Assembly: GCF_001718195.1 (NCBI RefSeq)
Contig: NZ_MCNV01000023.1
Location: 62,001 to 126,000, forward strand
DNA from: Paraburkholderia nodosa
GTDB lineage: Bacteria; Pseudomonadota; Gammaproteobacteria; Burkholderiales; Burkholderiaceae
Reading direction: 5' to 3'
Length of the DNA: 64,000 nucleotides
Shown here: positions 23,925 to 32,581 of the stretch, one piece after another
How the letters are laid out: each line of letters starts with the position of its first letter
How positions within the stretch are numbered: the first letter of the stretch is position 1
The notes under the pieces: generated by a model
Databases searched by the model: none
Seen by the model: only the letters and a program-made list of their open reading frames with translations
Told to the model about the DNA's origin: nothing
Made by a program: the position numbers and the translations under genes

Positions 23925-25604
23925 CTATTCCGCAAGGCTACTGGGCGAAGCCTCCGAGCGCTCCGCGCGTTCGAGCGCGCTGATGATCTGCTCCGCGTCG
24001 CCGGGCAACGGCGGCGCGACCGCAAGCGCATCGGGCAGCGACAGATAGAACGTCGTCCCCTCGCCTTCCGTCGACTCCACCCACACGCGCCCGCCGTGCC
24101 GCTCGACCACGCGGCGCACGAGCGCGAGCCCGATGCCCTCGCCTGGCGCCACGTTGCCGTGCATGCGCTGAAACGCCTGAAAGAGCCGCGGCAGGCCGAC
24201 CTCGGGAATACCGAGCCCGTTGTCGCGCACATAGAAAATCTGCAGCGACTCCACGCCCGGCGGTGCATGAGCCGTGCCGATCTCGACGCGCCCGTCGCGC
24301 GCCGGATCGAGATAGCTGAGCGCGTTGCCGATCAGGTTTGCAAACACCTGTTCGAGCGCAGTAGGGTCGCCCCATACGTCGGGCAGCGTTTGCACGCTCA
24401 CCTGCGCGCAGCGTGCGCGGATCGATGCGTGCATCGCGTCGACCACGCGCTGCACCAGTTCCTGCACACTGATACGCTGTCGCCGGTACTCCACGCGCCC
24501 CGCGCGCGCGAGCCGCAGCAGCGCGTCGATGATGTGCGATGCGCGCAGCACCGCCGTTTGCAGATAGCGCAGCGCCTCGCCGATGTCCTCGTTGATGGTG
24601 CGCTCGATGCGCGCGCGCACCTGCGGCGAGAGCGAAGAATGCGCGATACGCTCGCGCAGGTCGTTGCACGCGTGATTGAGCTCGCGCGAAAAGCCCTGCA
24701 GGTTCACGAGCGGCGCGCGCAGATCGTGCGACACGCCGTGGATGAACATCTCGTTTTCCTGAGTCTGCTGGCGAAGGTTTTCGTTGATGCGTGCGAGCTG
24801 GTCTGCGCGCCGTGCAAGGTCGGCCTGAAAACCGAGCCGCAGCCGCTCGGCTTCGATCAGCCGCTGGCTGATCTGGTGCAGCGTGAGGTCGAGTTCGGCG
24901 ATTTCGTCGTTGCCCGCCGTGAGCGGCGCAAGCGGTTCGTTCGCGGCCAGCCGGTTCGCGTTGTCGGAAAGCGCATCGAGCCGCCCGCGCACCCCGCGCG
25001 TAAAGACCCAGACGGCAAGCGCAACCAGCACGATCGAACCAAGCACGGCCGTCATCACGAGCGTCTGCTGCTGGGCGCGCGCCGCTTCGGCGGCGGACAC
25101 CCGTAATACGTCGAGGCGGCGCTCCTCGGTCTGGAACGAGACGATCTGCGTGCGCACGCGGTCGAGCACGTCGGCGGCCATGAGCGCGCGAAAGCGCTCG
25201 GCCAGGTCGACGCGCCGGCCAGAACGCAAGAGGTCCTGCACGCGGTCCGACCATTGGCGATAGTTCTGCACGGCGTGGCGAATCTGCACGGCGCGCTCGA
25301 CCTGTGTGGGATTATCGGCCACGAGTTCGACGAGCCGGTCGATGCGGCGGTCCACGTCCATCCACATCGAGACCGGCGTGGCATAGCTCGTGTCGTTGGC
25401 CGCCACCGCACCGCGCAGCTTGACCGACTCGACCAGCACCGGTTCGAGCACGCGCGAAGCCTGCGCCAGCACCGCCTGGCTGTGCTGGCCCCAGCGCTCC
25501 GCGGCGGCGGCGTCGGTCTCGGCCTTCACGATGGCCGACAGCAAGCTCAGTTCGAACACGGCGGGAATCGCGATCAGCAGAAGCCCTTTGGTCGTGAGGC
25601 GCAT
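23925..25604 (-). CDS. Membrane sensor histidine kinase (orphan)
   Basis: A 559-residue kinase: N-terminal membrane segment (GLLLIAIPAVFELSLLSAIV), a CHASE3-like helical periplasmic sensor (about 30-178), second membrane segment (VMTAVLGSIVLVALAVWVF), HAMP linker, HisKA with His293 in FIHGVSHDLRAPLVNLQGF, and HATPase with N box LIGNALSYL, G1 DNGLGIP and G2 GEGIGLALV. The catalytic layout resembles the bacteriophytochrome-like kinase group. No response-regulator gene is next to it, so the partner is elsewhere. The signal is unknown. amtB follows divergently 405 bp away, but a link to nitrogen status is speculation. Confidence 0.93.
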   Translation of the reverse strand: MRLTTKGLLLIAIPAVFELSLLSAIVKAETDAAAAERWGQHSQAVLAQASRVLEPVLVESVKLRGAVAANDTSYATPVSMWMDVDRRIDRLVELVADNPTQVERAVQIRHAVQNYRQWSDRVQDLLRSGRRVDLAERFRALMAADVLDRVRTQIVSFQTEERRLDVLRVSAAEAARAQQQTLVMTAVLGSIVLVALAVWVFTRGVRGRLDALSDNANRLAANEPLAPLTAGNDEIAELDLTLHQISQRLIEAERLRLGFQADLARRADQLARINENLRQQTQENEMFIHGVSHDLRAPLVNLQGFSRELNHACNDLRERIAHSSLSPQVRARIERTINEDIGEALRYLQTAVLRASHIIDALLRLARAGRVEYRRQRISVQELVQRVVDAMHASIRARCAQVSVQTLPDVWGDPTALEQVFANLIGNALSYLDPARDGRVEIGTAHAPPGVESLQIFYVRDNGLGIPEVGLPRLFQAFQRMHGNVAPGEGIGLALVRRVVERHGGRVWVESTEGEGTTFYLSLPDALAVAPPLPGDAEQIISALERAERSEASPSSLAE

Positions 25605-26009
25605 TGCGTGGCGGGTACCGGGCGACCGGACGTGCGTGAAGTGGCAATCCGGCCATTATGTCGGCGTTTGCGCCCTATGTGCGCCCGAAATTTATCCTCG
25701 CGAAAACGCGAGAGGATTTCGATTCGCCGACAATCCATTGATGCGGAAAGGAAAATCGAATTAAGCGCCCTAACTTGGCGCGCGAGTTCCCCACCTTTGC
25801 GCGGAAGCCCCGGGATTGTGCCGGAACATGGTGCATACGCCCCGGAAATCAGCACCGGCACCGGCGATACGGCGCCTGCCATTTTTCCGCATCGGTGCAC
25901 GGCCGCACCGGCTTGACGCCTGCTTTGGCTGCGAATTCACCAGTTTGGCGCTGAAGCTGGCCCATATCTTGCTCACTATGCGCCATTTTGGGCAAACTGG
26001 GTACGCCAG
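25605..26009. other. 405-bp divergent region upstream of amtB
   Basis: Separates the histidine kinase gene (minus) from amtB (plus). It holds the sigma-54 promoter at 25958-25973 and, about 125 bp upstream of that, GCCGGAACATGGTGC (25820-25834). The AACAT-GGTGC half of this matches the right half of the NtrC site in E. coli glnA, while the left half is poor. No gene is seen. Confidence 0.5.
25958..25973 (+). promoter_or_regulatory. Sigma-54 promoter of amtB
   Basis: TGGCCCATATCTTGCT contains the GG (-24) and GC (-12) dinucleotides at the required 12-bp distance, and matches the TGGCAC-N5-TTGC consensus in all but one strongly conserved base. Predicted start is near 25984, about 26 nt before the amtB ATG. 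Nitrogen-regulated sigma-54 control of amtB is standard in proteobacteria. Confidence 0.8.
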
Positions 26010-27212
26010 ATGGACAATCTAAAAACCGGCACCGACACGCTATTCCTGCTGCTGGGCGCCGCCATGGTGCTCGCCATGCACGCGGGGTTCGCGTTTCTCG
26101 AACTCGGCACCGTGCGCAAGAAGAACCAGGTCAATGCGCTCGTGAAGATCCTCGTCGATTTTTCGATTTCGACGATCGCCTACTTCTTCATCGGCTATAC
26201 GCTCGCCTACGGCGTGCAGTTCTTCTCGCACGCGGACGTGCTCGCCGAGCACAACGGCTACGCGCTCGTGCGCTTCTTCTTCCTCCTCACCTTCGCGGCG
26301 GCCATTCCGGCCATCGTGTCTGGCGGCATCGCCGAGCGCTCGAAGTTCAATCCGCAGCTGTTCGCGACCTTCGTGATCGTCGGCTTCATCTACCCGTTCT
26401 TCGAGGGGATGGTGTGGAACAACCGCCTCGGTTTCGAGGATGCGATGACGCACGTGTTCGGCGTGCCGTTCCATGACTTCGCGGGCTCGGTAGTCGTCCA
26501 CGCGTTCGGCGGCTGGATCGCGCTGCCGGCCGTGTTGCTGCTCGGGCCGCGCCACGGCCGCTATACGCGCGACGGCCGCATCGCCGCGCACCCGCCTTCG
26601 AACATCCCGTTCCTCGCGCTTGGCGCATGGGTGCTCGCGGTGGGCTGGTTCGGCTTCAACGTCATGAGCGCGCAGACCATCGACAAGATCAGCGGTCTTG
26701 TTGCCGTCAACTCGCTCATGGCGATGGTGGGCGGCACGCTCGCCGCGTGGTTCGCGGGCCGCAACGATCCGGGCTTCACGTACAACGGGCCGCTCGCGGG
26801 GCTCGTGGCCGTGTGCGCGGGCTCGGACATCATGCATCCGCTCGGCGCGCTCGTGACGGGGGCGGTTGCCGGCGCGCTGTTCGTCTATATGTTCACCTGC
26901 GTGCAGAACCGCTGGCGCATCGACGACGTGCTCGGCGTGTGGCCGCTGCACGGCCTGTGCGGCGCATGGGGCGGCATCGCCGCGGGCGTTTTCGGCCAGC
27001 GCTGGCTCGGCGGCCTGGGCGGCGTCTCGCTCGCCGCGCAGATCGTCGGCACGATTGCGGGCATCGCGATCGCCTTCCTTGGCGGGCTCGTGGTGTACGG
27101 CCTGCTGCGCAAATTCGTTGGGCTGCGCATCGATCGCGAACAGGAATTCAACGGCACCGACCTGTCGATCCACAAGATCACGGCCACGCCGGAACGCGAA
27201 ACGGTTTCCTGA
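26010..27212 (+). CDS. amtB: Ammonium transporter
   Basis: Inner-membrane ammonia/ammonium channel of 400 residues with about eleven hydrophobic segments. Family marks: HDFAGSVVVHAFGGWIALPA, carrying the conserved Asp and the first pore His, and WPLHGLCGAWGGIAAGVFGQ, carrying the second. There is no cleavable signal peptide, since the protein begins MDNLKTGTDTLFLLLGAAMV. The usual glnK gene is not adjacent. A sigma-54 promoter directly upstream indicates NtrC-type induction in nitrogen limitation. It converges on the SDR gene, and a GC hairpin at 27233-27255 separates the two. Confidence 0.95.
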   Translation: MDNLKTGTDTLFLLLGAAMVLAMHAGFAFLELGTVRKKNQVNALVKILVDFSISTIAYFFIGYTLAYGVQFFSHADVLAEHNGYALVRFFFLLTFAAAIPAIVSGGIAERSKFNPQLFATFVIVGFIYPFFEGMVWNNRLGFEDAMTHVFGVPFHDFAGSVVVHAFGGWIALPAVLLLGPRHGRYTRDGRIAAHPPSNIPFLALGAWVLAVGWFGFNVMSAQTIDKISGLVAVNSLMAMVGGTLAAWFAGRNDPGFTYNGPLAGLVAVCAGSDIMHPLGALVTGAVAGALFVYMFTCVQNRWRIDDVLGVWPLHGLCGAWGGIAAGVFGQRWLGGLGGVSLAAQIVGTIAGIAIAFLGGLVVYGLLRKFVGLRIDREQEFNGTDLSIHKITATPERETVS

Positions 27213-27232
27213 CCGACGCGCAGTACGCTCAC

Positions 27233-27255
27233 GCGGGCGGCGCCCTGCCGCCCGC
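27233..27255. repeat. Perfect 9-bp hairpin between convergent amtB and SDR genes
   Basis: GCGGGCGGC (27233-27241), loop GCCCT, GCCGCCCGC (27247-27255). There is no T-tract. It probably marks the shared 3' end of the two convergent transcripts. Confidence 0.5.
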
Positions 27256-27281
27256 ATTCCGTACGCATCACTAACGGATCA

Positions 27282-28031
27282 TCAAAGCTGGCCCATGCCG
27301 CCGGCGACGATCACTTCGGTGCCGATCATGAAGGCCGACTCCGCCGCGCTCAGATGCAGCACGGTCGACGCGATCTCTTCCGCCGTCGCAAAGCGCTTGA
27401 GCGGCACCAGCCCACGAATCGATTCCTCGGCCGCCGCGAGCGCGGCGGCATCCATGCCGAACTTGTTGTAGAGCGGCGTCTTCACGGGCCCGGGGCTCAC
27501 CACGTTCACGCGAATGCCGCGCGGCAGCAGTTCGGCCGAAAGTGTCTTCGCGAACGAGATCAGCGCGGCCTTGCTCGCCGCATACACCGACGACGTGGGC
27601 ATGCCGATATGCGCGTTGATCGAGCCGTTGAGCACGATGGCCGCACCGTCGCCCAGCACCGGCAGGAGCGATTGAATCTGGAAGTACGCGCCCTTCACGT
27701 TGGTGTCGAAGGTGACGTCCCAGAGCGCTTCGTCCACTTGCTCGAACGGCGCGAGCTTCGCCACGCCTGCGTTGATGAACACCGCGTCGAGGCGCAGGCC
27801 GGCGTCGCGCACGGCGGCGGCCAGCTCGCGCGCGCCTGTGATCGAGGCCGCGTCGTTGCGCCATGCGTGCGCGTTCGGGCCAAGCGCGCGCCGCGCGGCT
27901 TCGAGGCTGGCTTCGTCGCGGCCCGTGACGATGACGTGCGCGCCTTCGGCGGCATAGGCTTGCGCGGCAGCGAGGCCGATACCGCTGGTTCCGCCGGTGA
28001 CGAGGACAGTTTTGTTTGCAAAGCGGTTCAT
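27282..28031 (-). CDS. Short-chain dehydrogenase/reductase (classical SDR)
   Basis: A 249-residue classical SDR using NAD(P)H. The glycine motif TGGTSGIG is at residues ~12-19, the NAG motif in VFINAGVAKL, the catalytic Ser in LNGSINAHIG, and Tyr-x3-Lys in SSVYAASKAALISF. The C-terminus FMIGTEVIVAGGMGQL is typical. The substrate is unknown. The ATG at 28031 has the strong site AAGGAG. The frame is open much further upstream, but that part is not SDR-like. A LysR gene lies upstream in the same direction, 133 bp away, and may control it. Confidence 0.92.
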   Translation of the reverse strand: MNRFANKTVLVTGGTSGIGLAAAQAYAAEGAHVIVTGRDEASLEAARRALGPNAHAWRNDAASITGARELAAAVRDAGLRLDAVFINAGVAKLAPFEQVDEALWDVTFDTNVKGAYFQIQSLLPVLGDGAAIVLNGSINAHIGMPTSSVYAASKAALISFAKTLSAELLPRGIRVNVVSPGPVKTPLYNKFGMDAAALAAAEESIRGLVPLKRFATAEEIASTVLHLSAAESAFMIGTEVIVAGGMGQL

Positions 28032-28164
28032 GACGTTCTCCTTGAAGGGGATAGTCTCGATCTGAGACTGTGATGCCATATTGCCGGGCGGCGCGCTTTC
28101 TGCCGTACGAAGGTTTTGGCGCAAACGTTCGAAGCTGTCGAACGTTTTGCACGGGCAGCCGGCT

Positions 28165-29082
28165 TCAGCCCGTGACCTCGATTCCGTCCACGAGGCGCCT
28201 GGCAAGACGCGGCTCGCGCAGCCGGTCGATCCACCATTGCAGTGCGCGTCCCACGTGTTCACCGCGCCACGCCACGTAAAGCATGTTCGGCTCGCGCGGG
28301 TTCGCCGTGACCTTCTCGACCAGTTCGCCGCGCTCGATGAGCTTCGCCGCGCGCCGCCGCGGCACCCAGCCGACACCCAGGCCCTCGCGCTGCGCGAGGA
28401 TCTTCGCGCGCATCGACGGCACCGCCAGCACCTCCTGCCCCCCGAGCAGCCCGTAGCCGCGGCCCGGCGTGAGCCGCGCCGAATCGCCGACCGCCACGCC
28501 GCGCTCGGCCAGCATGCGCTCGCGCGTGAGCGGCGCCTTCTCGCGCGCGAGCCGATGGCGCGGCGCCACCGCGAACACCCACTCCATCACGCCGAGTTCG
28601 AACCAGTGCAGGCCGTCGATGGCGGGCGGTTCGTTGGTCGCACCGACGATGAGATCGGCGCGGCCGTCGCGCAGCGCCTCCCAGGTGCCGGAAAGCACCT
28701 CGTGCGTGAAACGCAGCTTGACGCCCGACTGCAGCGCGTCGAAGTCGCGGATCACCGGCATGAGCAGTTCGAATTCGAGAATCTCGTCGGTGACGATCCA
28801 CAAGCGGTCTTCCCAGCCGTTCGCGACCTGGCGCACGCGCTGCGTCATGCGCGCGACGTCCTGCATCAGGCGGCTCGCCTCCTCGGCGAGCAGATGGCCG
28901 GCTGGAGTGAGCTGCAGCCGGTAGCGCCGACGGTCGAAGAGCAGCGCGTCGAAGCGCGCCTCGAGTTGGCGCGCCGCATGGGAGATCGTGGAAGGCGCCT
29001 TGTTCAGCCGTGCCGCCGCGCGCGACAGGCTGCCGGTTTCGCGGATGGCGTCGAGCAACGCCAGTTCCTCTTCGGAGAGCAT
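28165..29082 (-). CDS. LysR-family transcriptional regulator
   Basis: A 305-residue LysR protein: helix-turn-helix LLDAIRETGSLSRAAARLNK and STISHAARQLEARFDALLFD, then an effector-binding domain (DRLWIVTDEILEFELLMPVI, then TNEPPAIDGLHWFELGVMEW). The start MLSEEELALL at 29082 is preferred because GGAG lies six bases upstream. An ATG four codons earlier (29094) is the alternative. It is divergent from the acyl-CoA ligase gene at 29359 (about 275 bp between) and upstream of the SDR gene. Either could be its target. Confidence 0.9.
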   Translation of the reverse strand: MLSEEELALLDAIRETGSLSRAAARLNKAPSTISHAARQLEARFDALLFDRRRYRLQLTPAGHLLAEEASRLMQDVARMTQRVRQVANGWEDRLWIVTDEILEFELLMPVIRDFDALQSGVKLRFTHEVLSGTWEALRDGRADLIVGATNEPPAIDGLHWFELGVMEWVFAVAPRHRLAREKAPLTRERMLAERGVAVGDSARLTPGRGYGLLGGQEVLAVPSMRAKILAQREGLGVGWVPRRRAAKLIERGELVEKVTANPREPNMLYVAWRGEHVGRALQWWIDRLREPRLARRLVDGIEVTG

Positions 29083-29358
29083 GTGCGACTCCATCGAACG
29101 GGTGATGAGCGATGGTATGGCAGAAAGGGAACGTAGGTCGGTTCACATGACGCCGCGTCCTTGGGGGCGAACTGTCAAAGTCGCCTTGACGGTCTGTCCA
29201 ACAAAATTGTCGTTGCCTGGCGCAATGACCAGCCCGAGAATCGAACGCACGTTCACAAACCGTGAAGCGTGCCCGCGCGCCCATCAAAAGGGAGACCATT
29301 GCGCAAGAGAACTGCATCACGCCATCGCGAAGACATCTTTCCAGTGAGGTATGAGGCC

Positions 29359-30900
29359 ATGTCCGTGCAGTCCCCCGACTCCCCGTTCGTCGACTTGACC
29401 GCCATGATTCGCCAACGCACGGCGGAACACGGCGCGCGCGCGGCCATTGTCTGCGAAGACGAGACCGTCACGTTCGCCGCGCTCGATGCGCTGATCGACC
29501 GCTGTGCGGCCGCGCTGCAGCGTGACGGGCTGGCACCCGAAGACGTCGTGGCCATTTGTGCGTCGAGTTCCATCCCCTATGCCGCCGTTTTCTTCGGCGC
29601 GCTCCGGGCAGGACTCGCGGTCGCCCCGCTGTCGCCCTCCACGCATGCGGACAGCCTCGTCGCCATGCTGGAGAACTCGCGGGCGCAAATCCTCTTCGCC
29701 GATGCGGCGGTTTGCCAGTTGCTTGCGGGCGTCACGCTGCCGCCTGCGCTGCGCGTCGTCGACATCGGTGCAGCCGGGCAATTCGATGCGTGGCTCGCGC
29801 CCGTGGGCGCCGCGCCCTCGCACGTGGAAATTCGGCCGGAGTGGGCGTTCAACATCATTTACTCGTCCGGCACGACGGGCGCGCCCAAAGGGATCGTCCA
29901 GTCGCACGCGATGCGTTATGCCTATACGCTGCGAAGTCTCGAGCGCGGATACGGGCCGCACGCCGTCACCTTGATTGCGACGCCCCTCTATTCGAACACC
30001 ACGCTGGTGAGCTTCTTCCCGACGCTCGCGCTCGGCGGAACGGTCGTCCTCATGCCGAAGTTCGATGCGAAGCAATATCTCGAGCTTGCCGAGCGCAAGC
30101 ACGTCACGCACACCATGCTGGTTCCGGTGCAATACCAACGCATCCTCGGCCATCCGGACTTCGATCGCTACGACCTGTCCAGCTTCCACTCGAAGTTCTG
30201 CACGAGCGCGCCGTTCGCGGCGGCCCTCAAGGCGGACGCCCTGCGCAGGTGGCCGGGCAAACTCACCGAGTTCTATGGCATGACCGAAGGCGGCGCGTCA
30301 TGCGAGCTTTGCGCGGACGAGTTTCCCGACAAGCTGCACACCGTTGGCCGCCCGCTGAACGGCCATGAAATGCGCCTGATCGATGCCGACGGACGCGAGG
30401 TCGCCGCCGGGGAAGCCGGTGAAATCGTCGGGCGCTCGCCTGCCATGATGACCGGCTACTACCGGCAACCGGACAAGACGGCGCAAGCCGAGTGGTACGA
30501 CGGCGATGGGCGGCGCTTCATTCGAACCGGGGATGTCGGCCGCTTCGACGAAGACGGCTTCCTCGTGCTGATGGACCGCAAGAAGGACATGATCATCTCG
30601 GGCGGCTTCAACATCTATCCAAGTGATCTGGAACAGGTGCTCGCCCGGCACCCCGAAGTCGCCGAATCCGCGGTGGTTGGCGTTCCATCGGCGCGCTGGG
30701 GCGAAACGCCGGTGGCGTTCGTCACGCTCCAGCGCGGTTCGGCATTGACCGCCGTCACGCTCGCCGCTTGGGCCAACGGGCAATTGGGGAAGATGCAGCG
30801 GCTTGCCGACGTGGTGATCGTCGACGCGCTACCGCGAAGCCCGATCGGCAAGGTGCTCAAGCGTGAGTTGCGGGAGCGCTATAGCGGCGAGGTCGCCTGA
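29359..30900 (+). CDS. AMP-forming acyl-CoA synthetase/ligase
   Basis: An ANL-superfamily adenylate-forming enzyme of 513 residues that would activate a carboxylic acid to acyl-AMP and then acyl-CoA. Motifs: the P-loop-like A3 segment IIYSSGTTGAPKGIV, A5 EFYGMTEGG, A7 FIRTGDVGRFDEDGFLVL, A8 DRKKDMIISGGFNIYPSDLE and the catalytic lysine in PRSPIGKVLKREL. The overall pattern fits medium/long-chain or aryl-CoA ligases. The exact acid is not readable. ATG 29359 has GAGG close upstream. Its codon use looks a little less GC-extreme than its neighbours. It is a single gene, divergent from a LysR regulator. Confidence 0.9.
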   Translation: MSVQSPDSPFVDLTAMIRQRTAEHGARAAIVCEDETVTFAALDALIDRCAAALQRDGLAPEDVVAICASSSIPYAAVFFGALRAGLAVAPLSPSTHADSLVAMLENSRAQILFADAAVCQLLAGVTLPPALRVVDIGAAGQFDAWLAPVGAAPSHVEIRPEWAFNIIYSSGTTGAPKGIVQSHAMRYAYTLRSLERGYGPHAVTLIATPLYSNTTLVSFFPTLALGGTVVLMPKFDAKQYLELAERKHVTHTMLVPVQYQRILGHPDFDRYDLSSFHSKFCTSAPFAAALKADALRRWPGKLTEFYGMTEGGASCELCADEFPDKLHTVGRPLNGHEMRLIDADGREVAAGEAGEIVGRSPAMMTGYYRQPDKTAQAEWYDGDGRRFIRTGDVGRFDEDGFLVLMDRKKDMIISGGFNIYPSDLEQVLARHPEVAESAVVGVPSARWGETPVAFVTLQRGSALTAVTLAAWANGQLGKMQRLADVVIVDALPRSPIGKVLKRELRERYSGEVA

Positions 30901-30940
30901 CCGGCCGCCTGGCGCACGTTCGTGGATTTGGAGCCGGCGG

Positions 30941-30970
30941 AAAAAAAAGCGCCACGTTTGCACGTGGCGC
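30941..30970 (-). terminator. Intrinsic terminator (minus strand)
   Basis: Perfect 9-bp stem at 30949-30957 and 30962-30970 with loop TTGC, followed on the minus strand by eight T (30948-30941). On the plus strand the T-tract is missing, so it does not serve the acyl-CoA ligase gene. Confidence 0.85.
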
Positions 30971-31055
30971 CTTGAAAAGTTCTAGCCATTCCGAGGGCCG
31001 TGCTAGAACCTGAGAGCCGGTATTCGGATGCGCCGTGCCGTCGGAAAAAGATGCG
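30941..31055 (-). ncRNA. Candidate small RNA
   Basis: On the minus strand, a CATAAT -10-like hexamer (31063-31058) would start an RNA near 31051-31055. It runs through a perfect 8-bp hairpin GTTCTAGC/GCTAGAAC (31009-31002 with 30986-30979), a TTTTC single-stranded stretch, and a strong intrinsic terminator (GCGCCACGT, loop GCAA, ACGTGGCGC, eight T). The product is about 110 nt with the shape of an Hfq-type sRNA. The -35 is poor. No protein frame fits. The family was not identified. Confidence 0.5.
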
Positions 31056-31088
31056 CAATTATGCGAATTGCATACCGCATGGCACATT

Positions 31089-31111
31089 AAAACCCCGCAA
31101 TTTTGCGGGGT
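31089..31111 (-). terminator. Second minus-strand terminator
   Basis: ACCCCGCAA (31092-31100) with TTGCGGGGT (31103-31111), followed on the minus strand by TTTTAA. A TTGACT (31167-31162) with a weak AAAAAT 17 bp further on lies about 30 bp upstream and could start a very short RNA ending here. Confidence 0.6.
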
Positions 31112-31365
31112 CGAGGCGGATTGCCGAAATCGCATTCCATTTTTTACCTACATGCTGACTAAGTCAAGCAAAATCTCGCCAAAATGCGCCAATCGTCGAG
31201 CTTCTGGCATCCATTACAATCGTCTGAGAATTAGCGCCCTAATTTAGGGAGCGCCGCATTGATCGAACGCAAACGGCTGTATCGCGCGGCACGCCCGCGC
31301 TGACTTTGTAACGCCTCGCGCGAAATCTCAAAACTGAAATCCTGTTTCGGAAAATTGTCCCGCCA

Positions 31366-32202
31366 ATGACTTCCGCACCCGATTCGCGCCTTCCTGAAGA
31401 CGCTCCGCGAGATAAAGACGGCGGCGCCGACGAAGTGACGGCGCTCGCGCGCGGCCTTGCCGTCCTGCGCTGCGTCGCGGCCGCCGACGCGCCGCTCAGC
31501 AACCGCGAACTGACCGAACTGACGGGCATTCCCAAGCCCACGCTTTCGCGCCTCACGGGCACGCTCGTGAGCACGGGCTTTCTCGCCCGGCTGCCCGACA
31601 GCGAACGCTTCGTGCTCACTTCGTCGGTGCTCGAGCTGTCCAACGGCTTCCTGCGCAACGCCGACATCCGCAGCCGGGCGCGGCCGTTTCTCACGCGGCT
31701 GGCCGAGCGCACCGCGCTCTCGGTGCACCTGACCGTGCGCGACCGTCTGGACATGGTCGTGATCGACGCGATCCGCCCGCGCACCGCCGTGCTCGTCACG
31801 CGCCTCGAGGTCGGCTCGCGCATCGACATGGGCCGCACCGCCGTCGGACGCGCCTACCTCGCCGCGCTCGACCCGCACGCGCGCGCGGAACTCACCGCCA
31901 CGCTGCAGACTTCGACCGGCAACGACTGGGGCGTCTTCGGCAGCCGTCTCGACGCCGCGCTCGCCGAGACCGCCGCCCACGGCTACGGGCTCGCGATCGG
32001 CGAATGGTACGAAGGGCTCAACGCCATCGCCACGGCGTTCGCGGGTCCCAACGGCGAGATCTACGCCATCAACTGCGGCGGCGCCGCGCAGCAGTGCCCG
32101 CGCGAGTGGCTCGTCAGCCACGTCGTGCCGCTGATGCGCGAATGCGTTGCGCACGTCGTCGACGAAATCGGCGGCGCCCTGCGCCTGCCCCACGCGACCT
32201 GA
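31366..32202 (+). CDS. IclR-family transcriptional regulator
   Basis: A 278-residue IclR-type regulator: N-terminal winged helix (EVTALARGLAVLRCVAAADA, then GIPKPTLSRLTGTLVSTGFL) and a C-terminal GAF-like effector domain (LTRLAERTALSVHLTVRDRL, then GRTAVGRAYLAALDP). The C-terminal cysteine region INCGGAAQQCPREWL is typical of the sub-group that binds aromatic or small organic acids. The effector is unknown. It is followed, after 379 bp on the same strand, by an RND efflux operon, which it might regulate, though no operator proves this. Confidence 0.92.
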   Translation: MTSAPDSRLPEDAPRDKDGGADEVTALARGLAVLRCVAAADAPLSNRELTELTGIPKPTLSRLTGTLVSTGFLARLPDSERFVLTSSVLELSNGFLRNADIRSRARPFLTRLAERTALSVHLTVRDRLDMVVIDAIRPRTAVLVTRLEVGSRIDMGRTAVGRAYLAALDPHARAELTATLQTSTGNDWGVFGSRLDAALAETAAHGYGLAIGEWYEGLNAIATAFAGPNGEIYAINCGGAAQQCPREWLVSHVVPLMRECVAHVVDEIGGALRLPHAT

Positions 32203-32581
32203 CAACACGAGCGGCTGCGCCTTACAAAAAGCACTCGAAGGGTGTAACGCTCGTAACGTCTCGAAAGAAACGGCACTGGACTGTAACGAAGGGGGCAACG
32301 TAGCATCATGCTTTTTGGCGGCAAGGGCCAGCCGCGCCGCCGCCCTTCGCCCGTTACGCCAGCCAGCCGCCAGCGACGCCGTCCATGCCCGTGAGCGCAT
32401 GGCGCGGCACCCGGGCCGCAGCGCGGCGCGTCCTGACATCTTGCTAGCGCACGGCCTGGGAGGCATCGGCGCGCGCCGCTGCGGCGCGCTTGTGCGAGCG
32501 CTTCGCGGCCGGCCCCCTTTAGTGAGCTCCGCCAAGAGCCTTCGAGAACCCCGCTTCGAGAACCTGTTACCGACCTGACCG
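32203..32581. other. 379-bp region between IclR gene and efflux operon
   Basis: No gene or clear terminator. It contains three GTAACG hexamers (32244, 32253 and 32283), two of them 9 bp apart, in the part nearest the IclR gene. These could be binding sites for a regulator of the mdtABC-like operon. The remainder is plain GC-rich sequence. Confidence 0.4.

Larger units (their letters stand above)
30901..31365. other. 465-bp intergenic region with minus-strand terminators and a candidate small RNA
   Basis: Lies between the acyl-CoA ligase stop (30900) and the IclR start (31366), both plus-strand genes, yet it carries two terminators that work only on the minus strand (30941-30970 and 31089-31111). 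It is notably AT-rich from 31020 to 31250. An inverted repeat CCCTAA-T-TTAGGG lies just upstream of the IclR gene (around 31238-31250) and may be an operator. No protein-coding gene is seen. Confidence 0.6.

Noticed and set aside
25740..31245. Similar AATTA(A)GCGCCCTAA strings upstream of amtB (25759) and of the IclR gene (31229) as a shared operator
   Set aside because: Only two copies, with different surroundings and distances to the genes. Too weak to claim without a genome-wide scan.
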